DNA of 31,530 bases from Candidatus Avelusimicrobium facis (GTDB taxonomy: Bacteria > Elusimicrobiota > Elusimicrobia > Elusimicrobiales > Elusimicrobiaceae): NCBI GenBank assembly GCA_900762815.1, contig CAAFHX010000023.1:1-31530 (forward strand). The letters are read 5' to 3'. The notes under the pieces are model-generated. The model ran no database searches, was not told the origin of the DNA, and saw only the letters and a program-made list of their open reading frames with translations. This document shows positions 8,227-16,298 of this stretch, piece after piece; positions within the stretch are counted from its first letter, which is position 1; every line of letters begins with the position of its first letter. A program made the position numbers and the translations under genes.

Positions 8227-8763
8227 ATGAGAGTGTGGTTAAGCGGCTTTACGCTTATGGAGTTATTAGTCGTCGTCCTTATCATCGGCATCCTCTCCGC
8301 CATTGCCTTGCCCCAATACCGCGTAGCCGTGGCTAAATCCCGCTTTGTCCAGCTGCAAACCTTGGGCACCGCAATTCAGCAGGCCGAGGAGCGCTATCTG
8401 CTGAGTAATGCAGAATACACACAAAACTTTCGCAACTTAGACCTTCCCTTCCCCGGGGAGCTGTCTGCCGGGGGCCGCAGCGTGTCCTTTAAAGATTTTG
8501 TGTGTACTTTGTCTTTCGAAGCGGGGCCGGGCCTGACGGAGGGGTCCGTTATAAACTACAAAGAAGTGGTGTGTCATTATCAGGGAACTTCCTCTTCCTC
8601 CAGGCAGAACGTCCCTCTGTTTATCTACTCTTTTCATACGCAAAAGGCGTATTGCCGCGCCTACGATATATCCCCGGTGCAAGCCCGGGTCTGCCAAAGC
8701 TACGGCGGCGGGAAGGACAGCAGTTGCCCCGGGGGTCTTTGGGACATTGTAACTATTTCTTAA
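8227..8763 (+). CDS. Orphan type IV pilin-like protein (A)
   Basis: 178-residue prepilin. The leader MRVWLSG ends in the G|F prepilin peptidase site, followed by FTLMELLVVVLIIGIL with Glu at mature position 5, the classic N-methylation and assembly signature and first membrane helix. The C-terminal globular part is variable and cysteine-rich (two close to VCTLSF and VVCHYQ, others in the last 40 residues), as pilin D-loops often are. The ATG at 8227 gives a normal 7-residue leader; an upstream in-frame ATG at 8149 would make an overlong one and cross the repeat. No pilus assembly ATPase, platform or secretin gene is in the window. It could be a major or minor pilin, a pseudopilin or a DNA-uptake pilin; the sequence does not decide. 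Confidence 0.88.
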   Translation: MRVWLSGFTLMELLVVVLIIGILSAIALPQYRVAVAKSRFVQLQTLGTAIQQAEERYLLSNAEYTQNFRNLDLPFPGELSAGGRSVSFKDFVCTLSFEAGPGLTEGSVINYKEVVCHYQGTSSSSRQNVPLFIYSFHTQKAYCRAYDISPVQARVCQSYGGGKDSSCPGGLWDIVTIS

Positions 8764-8788
8764 ATTAAGGCTATTCTGTAAAACAGAT

Positions 8789-8814
8789 GGGGCTGTTGTG
8801 GCCCCCTTTCTTTT
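8789..8814 (+). terminator. Terminator after pilin A
   Basis: GGGGC (8789-8793) pairs with GCCCC (8801-8805), followed by CTTTCTTTT. Short stem; moderate strength. Confidence 0.6.
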
Positions 8815-8895
8815 GGGTCTTTTTCCCGGGGAGGGCACTTCACAGCGGGGCCAAAATAAAGTATCCTGTATTTATATTCTCTATTGGGAGGGGTT

Positions 8896-9423
8896 ATGTC
8901 TGATATGCCCGTTTTGCAGCGTGTTTTATTTTCGCAGGAACAGTTGGCGCACCGCGTGGCGGAGTTAGGCCGGGAAATCTCAGCCGATTACAAGGGCAAG
9001 GAGCCTTTGTTCGTGGGTATTTTACGCGGGTGCATTATGTTTTATGCCGATTTGTTGCGCAATGTCAGCATTGATTGCAAAATGGATTTTATGTGCCTCT
9101 CTTCTTACTGCGGCACCAGCTCCACCGGCGAAGTGCGCACCATGTTGGATTTGCGTGAGAGCATTCAGGGCCGCCACGTGGTCATTGTGGAAGACATTGT
9201 AGACACGGGGCTGACCTTGGATTATCTGATGCAGAACCTCAAAAACCGCGGGGCGGCCAGCATTGAAATTTGCTGCTTGCTGGACAAACCCTGCAACCGC
9301 AAAGCCCAAGTCCACCCCAAATACGTAGGCTTTACCGTAGAGAATGAATTTGTCATCGGCTACGGCTTGGACTACAACGAGCTCTACCGCAATTTGCCCT
9401 ACATCGGAGTATTTAAAAAATAA
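8896..9423 (+). CDS. hpt: Hypoxanthine phosphoribosyltransferase
   Basis: Purine salvage enzyme in the cytosol that joins hypoxanthine (and usually guanine) to PRPP. The 175-residue protein has the family landmarks LFVGILRGCIMFYADL, the PRPP loop VVIVEDIVDTGLTL and the late VGFTVENEFVIGYGLDYNE segment. ATG 8896 follows GGAGGGG by 2-4 nt; an in-frame ATG at 8905 is an alternative. The stop overlaps the ftsH start by one base (TAATG). The hpt-ftsH pair is a widespread bacterial arrangement, often with tilS upstream; tilS is not here. Confidence 0.95.
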   Translation: MSDMPVLQRVLFSQEQLAHRVAELGREISADYKGKEPLFVGILRGCIMFYADLLRNVSIDCKMDFMCLSSYCGTSSTGEVRTMLDLRESIQGRHVVIVEDIVDTGLTLDYLMQNLKNRGAASIEICCLLDKPCNRKAQVHPKYVGFTVENEFVIGYGLDYNELYRNLPYIGVFKK

Positions 9424-11339
9424 TGAATAATAAAAACAACAACCGGCGGATTATTTCCGTCAATCAAATTTTGATTTGGGTGGCCATTTTTGCCGTGGCG
9501 GTCTTCTTTTTTAACCGCCCGGGCGCCCAAACGCAGACCTTGGACTACTCAGACTTTAAAAACAAAGTGGCCGCAGGCCAAGTGGCGGATTTGACGGTCG
9601 CGCCGGGGTTGATTTCCGGCACGGTGAAATTAGAGGAAGGCAAAGAGGCCCCTTTTAAAACCGTGCGCATGGAAGACCCGGATTTAGTCAAAGAACTTTC
9701 CGCACATCACATTGCCTACAAGGCCAAGGCCGACAGCTCTTGGGTGGGCAATATTTTATTTAACGTGTTGTGGATTGTGCTGCTGATTGGGCTGTGGTGG
9801 TTTGTGTTCATCCGCCCGCAAAGAAACGACGGCAAAAGCGCCATGAGTTTCGCCCGCAGCAAGGCCAAAATGCAGGACCCTTCCAAGCAAACGGTTACCT
9901 TTAAAGATGTGGCCGGAGTGGAGGAAGCCAAAGAAGAACTGCAGGACGTAATTAAATTTTTGAAAAATCCGAAAAAATTTCAAAAGCTCGGCGGCAAGTT
10001 GCCTAAAGGCGTATTGCTTTACGGTGCCCCCGGCACGGGCAAAACCCTGCTGGCCAAGGCCGTAGCGGGGGAAGCGGGCGTGGCGTTTTTCAGCGCGTCG
10101 GCTTCGGAATTTGTGGAGATGTTCGTGGGCGTGGGCGCTGCGCGCGTGCGCGACTTGTTTGACCAAGCCAAAAAGAACTCCCCGGCCATCATTTTTATTG
10201 ACGAATTGGACGCCGTGGGCCGCCGCCGCTTTGCCGGTATCGGCGGAGGGCACGACGAACGCGAACAAACCTTAAACCAGCTGCTCATTGAGCTGGACGG
10301 ATTTGAAAGCAAGCAGGGCATTATTTTAATGGCGTCCACCAACCGGCCCGATGTATTGGACCCGGCCCTGGTGCGCCCGGGCCGTTTTGACCGCCATGTG
10401 GCGGTGCCCGCGCCGGACCTCAAAGGCCGTGAGGAAATTTTGAAAGTACACGCCAAAAAGGTCAAGCTGTCTCCGCAAGTCAATTTGCACACCGTGGCCA
10501 AAGGCACCCCGGGTTTTGTGGGGGCGGACTTGGCCAATGTCATCAACGAAGCGGCCATTCTGGCGGCCCGCGCCGATAAAGAAGCCGTGGACAACACCGA
10601 CATGGATGAAGCCGTGGAGCGCGTGATTGCCGGCCCGCAAAAAAAGAGCCGTATTATTTCCGATAAGGAAAAGAAAATCATCGCCGCGCACGAAGTGGGA
10701 CACACGGTGGTGGCCCGCCTGACCCGCCATTCCGACCCGGTGCACAAGGTAACTATTATCCCGCGCGGCCAAGCGCTGGGGTATACCTTACAGCTGCCCT
10801 TGGAAGATAAATTTTTAACCAGTAAGTCTGAAATTTTGGACAAGGTGTGCATTTTGCTGGCCGGACGCGCCAGCGAAGAGCTGGTGTTTGGAGAGATTAC
10901 CTCCGGCGCCAGCGATGACCTCAATAAGGCCACCGCTTATGCGCGCAAAATGGTCATGGAGCTGGGCATGAGCGACAAAATCGGTCCCATTGCCTTGCCC
11001 GACGGAGAGGAAGGCGAAGTATTTTTGGGACGGGACCTCTCCCGCCACCGCCAATACTCCGAGGATTTGGCCCGCCGCATTGATGCGGAAATTATGGATA
11101 CGTTGCAGGCGGCTTATGCCCGCGCCAAGGAAATTATTTCTTCCCATCGGGCGCAGTTTGACGCTTTGGTGGCGCGTCTGATGGAGAAAGAAGTGGTGGA
11201 GGCGGCCGAAATAGACGAAATTTTGGGCTTGGCTCCGCAAAAGAAAGAAGAAAGCGTGGGGGAGCTGTCCCCGCATGAGGAGCAACCGGCCCTGCAGCCG
11301 CAACCGGCCGGAGGCCCCAAGCAGGACGAGCTTTTTTAA
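9423..11339 (+). CDS. ftsH: ATP-dependent zinc metalloprotease FtsH
   Basis: Inner-membrane AAA+ protease (638 residues) that degrades misfolded membrane proteins and some regulators as a hexamer. Two membrane helices flank a small extracytoplasmic domain (about residues 10-30 and 105-127). The AAA module has Walker A GAPGTGKT (201-208), pore loop [14 protein letters not shown], Walker [12 protein letters not shown] and second region of homology [19 protein letters not shown]. The zinc motif is HEVGH (H423, E424, H427), with Val in place of the common Ala; the third ligand is expected in [11 protein letters not shown]. The last 40 residues are Glu/Gln/Pro-rich and probably flexible. Translation is likely coupled to hpt, since no separate Shine-Dalgarno is evident. 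Confidence 0.98.
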   Translation: MNNKNNNRRIISVNQILIWVAIFAVAVFFFNRPGAQTQTLDYSDFKNKVAAGQVADLTVAPGLISGTVKLEEGKEAPFKTVRMEDPDLVKELSAHHIAYKAKADSSWVGNILFNVLWIVLLIGLWWFVFIRPQRNDGKSAMSFARSKAKMQDPSKQTVTFKDVAGVEEAKEELQDVIKFLKNPKKFQKLGGKLPKGVLLYGAPGTGKTLLAKAVAGEAGVAFFSASASEFVEMFVGVGAARVRDLFDQAKKNSPAIIFIDELDAVGRRRFAGIGGGHDEREQTLNQLLIELDGFESKQGIILMASTNRPDVLDPALVRPGRFDRHVAVPAPDLKGREEILKVHAKKVKLSPQVNLHTVAKGTPGFVGADLANVINEAAILAARADKEAVDNTDMDEAVERVIAGPQKKSRIISDKEKKIIAAHEVGHTVVARLTRHSDPVHKVTIIPRGQALGYTLQLPLEDKFLTSKSEILDKVCILLAGRASEELVFGEITSGASDDLNKATAYARKMVMELGMSDKIGPIALPDGEEGEVFLGRDLSRHRQYSEDLARRIDAEIMDTLQAAYARAKEIISSHRAQFDALVARLMEKEVVEAAEIDEILGLAPQKKEESVGELSPHEEQPALQPQPAGGPKQDELF

Positions 11340-11348
11340 TAAAATGCA

Positions 11349-11385
11349 GCGCCGCACTGTTTGGTGCGGCGCGCAAGCGTTTTTA
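11349..11385 (+). terminator. Probable terminator after ftsH
   Basis: Perfect 9-bp stem GCGCCGCAC (11349-11357) with GTGCGGCGC (11364-11372). The T-tract (GTTTTTA) starts 7 nt after the stem rather than directly, so termination may be incomplete. Confidence 0.6.
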
Positions 11386-11388
11386 TCC

Positions 11389-11426
11389 GCCCGTTTACGG
11401 GCTAATTTCACGCGCGGGATAGCCGC
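11389..11426 (+). repeat. Two further hairpins in the glmM leader
   Basis: GCCCG-TTTA-CGGGC (11389-11402) and GCGCGG-GATAG-CCGCGC (11410-11426) follow the ftsH terminator in series. The second ends about 5 nt before the glmM Shine-Dalgarno. They might form a structured 5' leader. Confidence 0.45.
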
Positions 11427-11441
11427 GCAAAAGGAAGGAAT

Positions 11442-12794
11442 ATGGGCAAGTATTTTGGTACCGACGGCGTACGCGCCGTGGCGGGGCAGTTTCCGCTGGT
11501 AGATGATTTTATTGAAAAATTGGGCTTTTGCGCCGTAGAAAAAATGACGGCTACTCCTTCGGGACGGCAGCGCAAAAAACAGGTGGTTATTGCCCGGGAT
11601 ACGCGCTTGTCCGGGCCGGCCATTTTGCAGAGCCTTTCGCGCGGTATTCGCGCCGCCGGGGCCGACGTGCTGGATATGGGCATTTCGCCCACCCCCTCGG
11701 TGGCGGACGCGGTTAAACAAACGGGCGCTTTGTGCGGGGTGGTCATTTCCGCCAGCCACAATCCCCCGCAGTTTAACGGCATTAAATTCTTTACGCCCGA
11801 AGGCACCAAACTGCCCGAGGGCTTGGAAAACGAAATAGAAGCTGCCTTGGAAAAACAGGGCCCGCTGCCGCCGCAAACGGGGCGGCACCTTGGCGCCGGG
11901 GAGTTGGTGGAAGGCTATAAACAATTTTTGATGTCTACGGTGGAGGCTTCTTTGCTCCAGGGCACGAAAGTGGTGTTGGACTGCGCCAACGGAGCTGCTT
12001 ATCAAATAGCTCCGGCGGTGTTCCGCGCTTTAGGCATGGAAGTCATCACGCTGGCCGATCAAAACGACGGCGCACGCATCAATGAAGGGGTGGGCGCTTT
12101 GCATACCGAAAAAATGCAAGCCGCCGTGCAAAAAGAAAAAGCTTATGTCGGCTTTAGTTTTGACGGAGATGCAGACCGCGTAATCGCGGCCGATGAAACC
12201 GGCCGCCAGCTGGACGGGGAGTATATCATCGCTGCCGCCGCGCTGGCGCTCAAAGCGCAGGGTAAATTGCCCCACAACAAAGCGGTCATGACCGTCATGG
12301 CCAACTTGGGGTGTATTAACTATTTAAAAGACGCCGGAGTGGATATGGAACTGACCCCGGTGGGCGACAAGTACGTGGCCCAGGCCCTGCGTGAGCAAGG
12401 GCTGGCCGTGGGCGGAGAAACCTCCGGCCACATCATTTTCCCGGGGTATTCTTGCACGGGGGACGGCATTTTGTCGGCTTTGCAATTTCTGCAATTTGCC
12501 AAACAATCCGGCCAAAGCGTCGGTGCTTTTGCCGCCCGCTGGGAGAAATACCCCTGCCAGTTGCGCGCCATTCACACCCCCGATAAACCGGCCTTAGACA
12601 GCCTGCCCGGGTTTGTGGACGGCCTTCGCGCCTTGGAAGAAAAGCTGGGCGGAAAGGGCCGCGTTTTTGTGCGTTACAGCGGCACCGAGCCCAAATTGCG
12701 CATTTTAGTGGAAGGGGCAGATGCTGCCCTGGTGGCCCAAACCGCCGACGCAGCCGAAGCGCTCTACCGCAGCAAAACGGAGACAAAAGAATGA
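11442..12794 (+). CDS. glmM: Phosphoglucosamine mutase
   Basis: Cytosolic alpha-D-phosphohexomutase that converts glucosamine-6-P to glucosamine-1-P for UDP-GlcNAc, and so for peptidoglycan and lipopolysaccharide. All four family loops are present in 450 residues: the catalytic phosphoserine in ISASHNP (S105), Mg-binding DGDADRV (D241, D243, D245), sugar-binding GGETSGHIIF and phosphate-binding RYSGTEPKLRILVEG. The N-terminus KYFGTDGVRA is typical of GlmM. The start is supported by AAGGAAGGA upstream. The stop overlaps pdxJ by 4 nt (ATGA). The enzyme acts directly after GlmS, encoded two genes downstream. Confidence 0.97.
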   Translation: MGKYFGTDGVRAVAGQFPLVDDFIEKLGFCAVEKMTATPSGRQRKKQVVIARDTRLSGPAILQSLSRGIRAAGADVLDMGISPTPSVADAVKQTGALCGVVISASHNPPQFNGIKFFTPEGTKLPEGLENEIEAALEKQGPLPPQTGRHLGAGELVEGYKQFLMSTVEASLLQGTKVVLDCANGAAYQIAPAVFRALGMEVITLADQNDGARINEGVGALHTEKMQAAVQKEKAYVGFSFDGDADRVIAADETGRQLDGEYIIAAAALALKAQGKLPHNKAVMTVMANLGCINYLKDAGVDMELTPVGDKYVAQALREQGLAVGGETSGHIIFPGYSCTGDGILSALQFLQFAKQSGQSVGAFAARWEKYPCQLRAIHTPDKPALDSLPGFVDGLRALEEKLGGKGRVFVRYSGTEPKLRILVEGADAALVAQTADAAEALYRSKTETKE

Positions 12795-13507
12795 CTTTGA
12801 AATTAGGTGTAAATATTGACCATGTGGCCACCTTGCGCCGGGCCCGCCAAGCGGCCTACCCGGACCCGCTGGCCGCCGCGGAGCTGTGCCTGTGCACGGG
12901 GGCGGATTACATCGTTATCCATGTGCGCAACGACGACCGCCATATGACGGAAAAAGATTTGGCCCGTTTGTGCAAGGCCTACCGCAAATACATTCACTTG
13001 GAATGCAATTCCTCGGAAAAAATGCAGAAAATGGCGCTGAAATACAAGCCCTTTTCGGTGTGCATCGTGCCGGAACTGCCCAGGGAAGTAACTACCACCG
13101 GGGGGTTAAAATTTACCCCCAAAGCATTTGACCGCATTCGCCAAATGACCGAAGCCTTGCAAAAGAAAGGCATCCTTGTGAGCTTGTTCATTAATCCGGA
13201 TGCGGCCTCTGTCCGCGCTGCCGCCAAATGCGGGGCCGATGTCGTGGAGCTGTGCACCAAAGAATACAGCGAAGCCAAAACCCAAAAACAGCAAGCCAAA
13301 TTGCTGCGGGAGCTGGCGCTGGCTTCTTTGCTGGCCAAGGAATTGGGGCTGGAAGTGCACGCCGGGCACGGGCTGGATTATGAAAATGTATTGCCCGTGG
13401 CGGATTTGTGCGGCATGAGCTGTATGAATATCGGCTTTTCCATTATTTCCCGCGCCGTGTTGGCGGGGCTGCCCAATGCCGTGTGCGCGATGAAGGAATT
13501 GCTCTAA
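12791..13507 (+). CDS. pdxJ: Pyridoxine 5'-phosphate synthase
   Basis: TIM-barrel enzyme that condenses deoxyxylulose-5-P with aminoacetone-3-P in the DXP-dependent vitamin B6 pathway. The 238-residue protein opens with LGVNIDHVATLRRAR and has YPDPLAAAELC, VPELPREVTTTGGL and VHAGHGLDYENV. Two family motifs diverge: the usual HLREDRRH reads HVRNDDRH (first His at 44), and the late phosphate-site NIGHAIIGRAV reads NIGFSIISRAV. The Glu in IHLECN and the His in AGHGL are kept, so activity is probable. Its start sits in the glmM stop. GlmS, 10 nt downstream, does not use PLP, so the clustering is not an obvious pathway link. Confidence 0.93.
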   Translation: MTLKLGVNIDHVATLRRARQAAYPDPLAAAELCLCTGADYIVIHVRNDDRHMTEKDLARLCKAYRKYIHLECNSSEKMQKMALKYKPFSVCIVPELPREVTTTGGLKFTPKAFDRIRQMTEALQKKGILVSLFINPDAASVRAAAKCGADVVELCTKEYSEAKTQKQQAKLLRELALASLLAKELGLEVHAGHGLDYENVLPVADLCGMSCMNIGFSIISRAVLAGLPNAVCAMKELL

Positions 13508-13517
13508 GGAGGAACCC

Positions 13518-15359
13518 ATGTGCGGAATTATCGGATATGTCGGCGCCAAAAACAGCGTTCCGTTTTTGATTGAAGGGCTCAAAAAGCTGGAGTACCGGGG
13601 GTACGACTCCGCCGGCTTGGCGGTGATAGAAAAAGACGGCGTGCGCCGCATTCGTGCGGTGGGCAAAGTGGCCGAGCTGGAAAAGGCCGCCCTGCTGGCC
13701 CATCCCCAAGGCTGCTGCGGCATCGGCCATACGCGTTGGGCCACCCACGGCAAACCCAGCGAGGAAAATTCCCACCCGCATACCGATTGCAGCGGAGAAA
13801 TTGTCGTAGTGCACAACGGCATTATTGAAAACTTTTTGGCATTAAAAGAAAAACTGCTGACCTTGGGCCATAAATTCCAAAGCGAAACCGACACGGAAGT
13901 TATCGCCCACCTGATAGAAGAAAATTTGAAACATGTCCGTGCCGCTACGGACGAAGAACGCCTCTTCCGTGCGGTCATGCGCACCAGCAATGAACTGCAA
14001 GGCGCGTTTGCCTACGGGGTGTTGTGGTCCCACACGCCGCAGCAAATTATCGGCGTGAAAAACCAAAGCCCCCTCGTGGTGGGTATCGGCAAGGGAGAGA
14101 CTTTTTTGGCTTCGGATGTGCCGGCCTTTTTGAAATACACCAACAAAGCCCTCTTTTTAGAGGACGGGCAAACCGTGGTGCTGACCCCGCAGTCTGCCCA
14201 AGTGTACGGCATGGACGGCAAAGAAGCCAAGGTCAAACCGACCAAAATTTCGTGGGACCAAAAAACCGCCGAAAAGGGCGGTTATGCCCACTTTATGCTC
14301 AAGGAAATTTATGACCAACCCCAAGCCTTAGAGGATACCTTGCGCACCGCCCGGGCGGATTTTGCGCGCATTTTGGGGCTTAAAACCGAGGACCTGCGCA
14401 AGATTAAAAAGGTCTACCTGGTGGCTTGCGGCACGGCGTATCACGCCGCCTTGGTGGGTAAATATTATTTGGAAAATTTTGCCGGGGTAACCGCCTCGGT
14501 GGATTTGGCCAGCGAGTTTAAATACCGCACCATTCCGCCGTCTAAAGATACCTTGTGCATTGCCATCAGCCAGTCCGGGGAAACGGCCGACACCTTGGGC
14601 GCGGTCAAAAAGGCCAAAGACTTGGGCTTTAAGCGCCTGGCCATTTGCAATGTGTTGGGTTCGGGTCTGACGCGCGCGTGCAACAGCGTGTTTTATACGC
14701 ATTGCGGGCCGGAAATCAGCGTGGCCTCCACCAAGGCTTTTACCAGCCAAATTGTTTCTTTATACGCGCTGGCGATTTTTTTGGGACATGCTTCCGGCAA
14801 TATCAGCCAAAGTGTGTTTAACAAGCTTTACAAAGAGCTCATGGCCGTGCCCAAGGCTGTGGCCGAAACTCTTAAAATTGAATACGATGTCCGCCACCTC
14901 ACGCGTAAGGTATACAAGGCCCCCCGGTTTATCTTTTTGGGCCGCAATGTGGATTTCCCCATTGCGTTGGAGGGCGCGTTAAAGCTCAAAGAAATATCCT
15001 ATTCCTGTGCGGAAGGTTTTGCTGCGGGGGAAATCAAACACGGGCCGATTTCAGTGATAGACAAGGGCACCCCGGTGGTGGTGCTGATGCCCAAAAACCA
15101 TTTGTTTGACAAAATGCTTTCGGCCTGCCAAGAGTGCCGCGCACGCGGTGCGTTTGTGGTGGCTGTTACCACTCCCGACGGCAAAGCCGAAGCCGCCACC
15201 GTAACGGACAAACAAATTGTGGTGCCGCAAGCCAGCGAATATTTGCAGCCGGTGCTGGATGTGGTGGCGTTGCAGTTTTTTGCATATTGGGTGGCCAAAC
15301 GCCTGGGGCGCGATATTGACCAGCCGCGCAACTTGGCCAAAAGCGTAACGGTGGAATAA
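13518..15359 (+). CDS. glmS: Glutamine-fructose-6-phosphate aminotransferase (isomerizing)
   Basis: First committed enzyme of amino-sugar synthesis: fructose-6-P plus glutamine to glucosamine-6-P. At 613 residues it has the usual layout: an N-terminal Ntn glutaminase with the nucleophile Cys2 (MCGIIGYVG), RGYDSAG and GHTRWATHGKPS, then two SIS sugar-isomerase domains (VACGTAYHAALVGKYY, AISQSGETADT, SVASTKAFTSQ) and the C-terminal tail DQPRNLAKSVTVE. AAGGAGGA lies 5 nt before the ATG. The 10-nt gap after pdxJ leaves no room for a glmS ribozyme, so control must be by other means. Confidence 0.98.
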   Translation: MCGIIGYVGAKNSVPFLIEGLKKLEYRGYDSAGLAVIEKDGVRRIRAVGKVAELEKAALLAHPQGCCGIGHTRWATHGKPSEENSHPHTDCSGEIVVVHNGIIENFLALKEKLLTLGHKFQSETDTEVIAHLIEENLKHVRAATDEERLFRAVMRTSNELQGAFAYGVLWSHTPQQIIGVKNQSPLVVGIGKGETFLASDVPAFLKYTNKALFLEDGQTVVLTPQSAQVYGMDGKEAKVKPTKISWDQKTAEKGGYAHFMLKEIYDQPQALEDTLRTARADFARILGLKTEDLRKIKKVYLVACGTAYHAALVGKYYLENFAGVTASVDLASEFKYRTIPPSKDTLCIAISQSGETADTLGAVKKAKDLGFKRLAICNVLGSGLTRACNSVFYTHCGPEISVASTKAFTSQIVSLYALAIFLGHASGNISQSVFNKLYKELMAVPKAVAETLKIEYDVRHLTRKVYKAPRFIFLGRNVDFPIALEGALKLKEISYSCAEGFAAGEIKHGPISVIDKGTPVVVLMPKNHLFDKMLSACQECRARGAFVVAVTTPDGKAEAATVTDKQIVVPQASEYLQPVLDVVALQFFAYWVAKRLGRDIDQPRNLAKSVTVE

Positions 15360-15364
15360 AATTT

Positions 15365-16258
15365 ATGCGTCTGAGCCGCGCCTTGGTAAAGAGCTTTTTA
15401 CCTCTGCGCCCCCAAACGGCCAATAAGGGCTCTTTTGGGCGGGTGCTGGTGGTGGCCGGGTCGGAAAAAATGAGCGGGGCAGCGGTGCTTTGCTGTCGCA
15501 GCGCACTCAAATCCGGGGCCGGGTTGGTGGCCTTGGCCTTGCCCCAAAGCCGCCAATGCGTGGCCGCGGCGGCCTTGCCGGAAATGTTGACCTGCCCTTT
15601 GCCCGAGCAAGACGGCCTGCTTGCCGCCTGTGCCGTGCCGGTGTTGCGACAATTTGTGGCGCAGTTTCGGCCGTCGGTGGTGCTGGTGGGCCCGGGGCTG
15701 GGCGCGGCGCCGTTTATTCTTCCCTTTTTAAAAGAAAACCACTTGCCCGCTGTGTTGGATGCGGACGCACTCAATGTTTTGGCACAGCAGCCCAACTGGC
15801 CGCAGGTATTGGGGAGGCGCTTTCCCGTGATTTGCACGCCTCACCCCGGGGAAATGCAGCGGCTGCTCCAAGCGCCGGTTTCCGACGATGAAAAAACGCG
15901 CCAAGGATATGCCGTGCAGCTAAGCCGACAAACGGGCGGCGTGAGCGTGCTCAAAGGGCACCACACCGTAATTACCGACGGGAAAACGGTGTATATTAAT
16001 CCCACAGGCGGGCCGGCCTTGGCCAAAGCCGGCAGCGGCGACACGCTGGCCGGGCTGATTGCCGGGCTGTGGGCGCAGCTGGGCACAGTCGGGAAATTTG
16101 ACACGCAAAGTGCCTTGCGCGCCGCCGCGTGCGGAGTGTATTTACACGGACTTTGCGGAGATTTGGCTGCCAAAAAATTAACAGACCGTTGTGTGCTGGC
16201 CGGCGAAGTGGCCGATTTGCTGCCCACCGCGTTTAAAAAGGTATGCTCCGCCCGCTAA
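15365..16258 (+). CDS. nnrD: ADP-dependent NAD(P)H-hydrate dehydratase
   Basis: Ribokinase-like metabolite-repair enzyme that converts damaged NADHX and NADPHX back to NADH and NADPH. The 297 residues hold only the kinase-fold domain: GSFGRVLVVAGSEKMSGAAVL near the start, SGAGLVALALP, VLVGPGLG, VLDADALN, TPHPGEMQRLL and the catalytic AGSGDTLAGLIAGL (D226). Many bacteria fuse this to the NnrE epimerase; no epimerase domain or gene is seen here. The start is 5 nt after the glmS stop with no Shine-Dalgarno, so it probably depends on glmS translation. Confidence 0.92.
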   Translation: MRLSRALVKSFLPLRPQTANKGSFGRVLVVAGSEKMSGAAVLCCRSALKSGAGLVALALPQSRQCVAAAALPEMLTCPLPEQDGLLAACAVPVLRQFVAQFRPSVVLVGPGLGAAPFILPFLKENHLPAVLDADALNVLAQQPNWPQVLGRRFPVICTPHPGEMQRLLQAPVSDDEKTRQGYAVQLSRQTGGVSVLKGHHTVITDGKTVYINPTGGPALAKAGSGDTLAGLIAGLWAQLGTVGKFDTQSALRAAACGVYLHGLCGDLAAKKLTDRCVLAGEVADLLPTAFKKVCSAR

Positions 16259-16284
16259 GTCCCGTGCGCAAGAGGGGAATATTT

Positions 16285-16290
16285 TATAAA
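16285..16290 (+). promoter_or_regulatory. -10 promoter element of the alpha/beta hydrolase gene
   Basis: TATAAA within TTTTATAAAATAG ends 8 nt before the ATG at 16299. No Shine-Dalgarno lies between, so the transcript would be leaderless or nearly so. Confidence 0.5.
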
Positions 16291-16298
16291 ATAGACCT

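Noticed and set aside
10815..12005. 396-codon minus-strand open frame across ftsH, the terminator and glmM
   Set aside because: Antisense to two well-supported genes and runs through a terminator hairpin; no motif or ribosome site.
13508..13517. glmS ribozyme upstream of glmS
   Set aside because: Only 10 nt separate pdxJ and glmS, with a plain Shine-Dalgarno; there is no room for the ribozyme.
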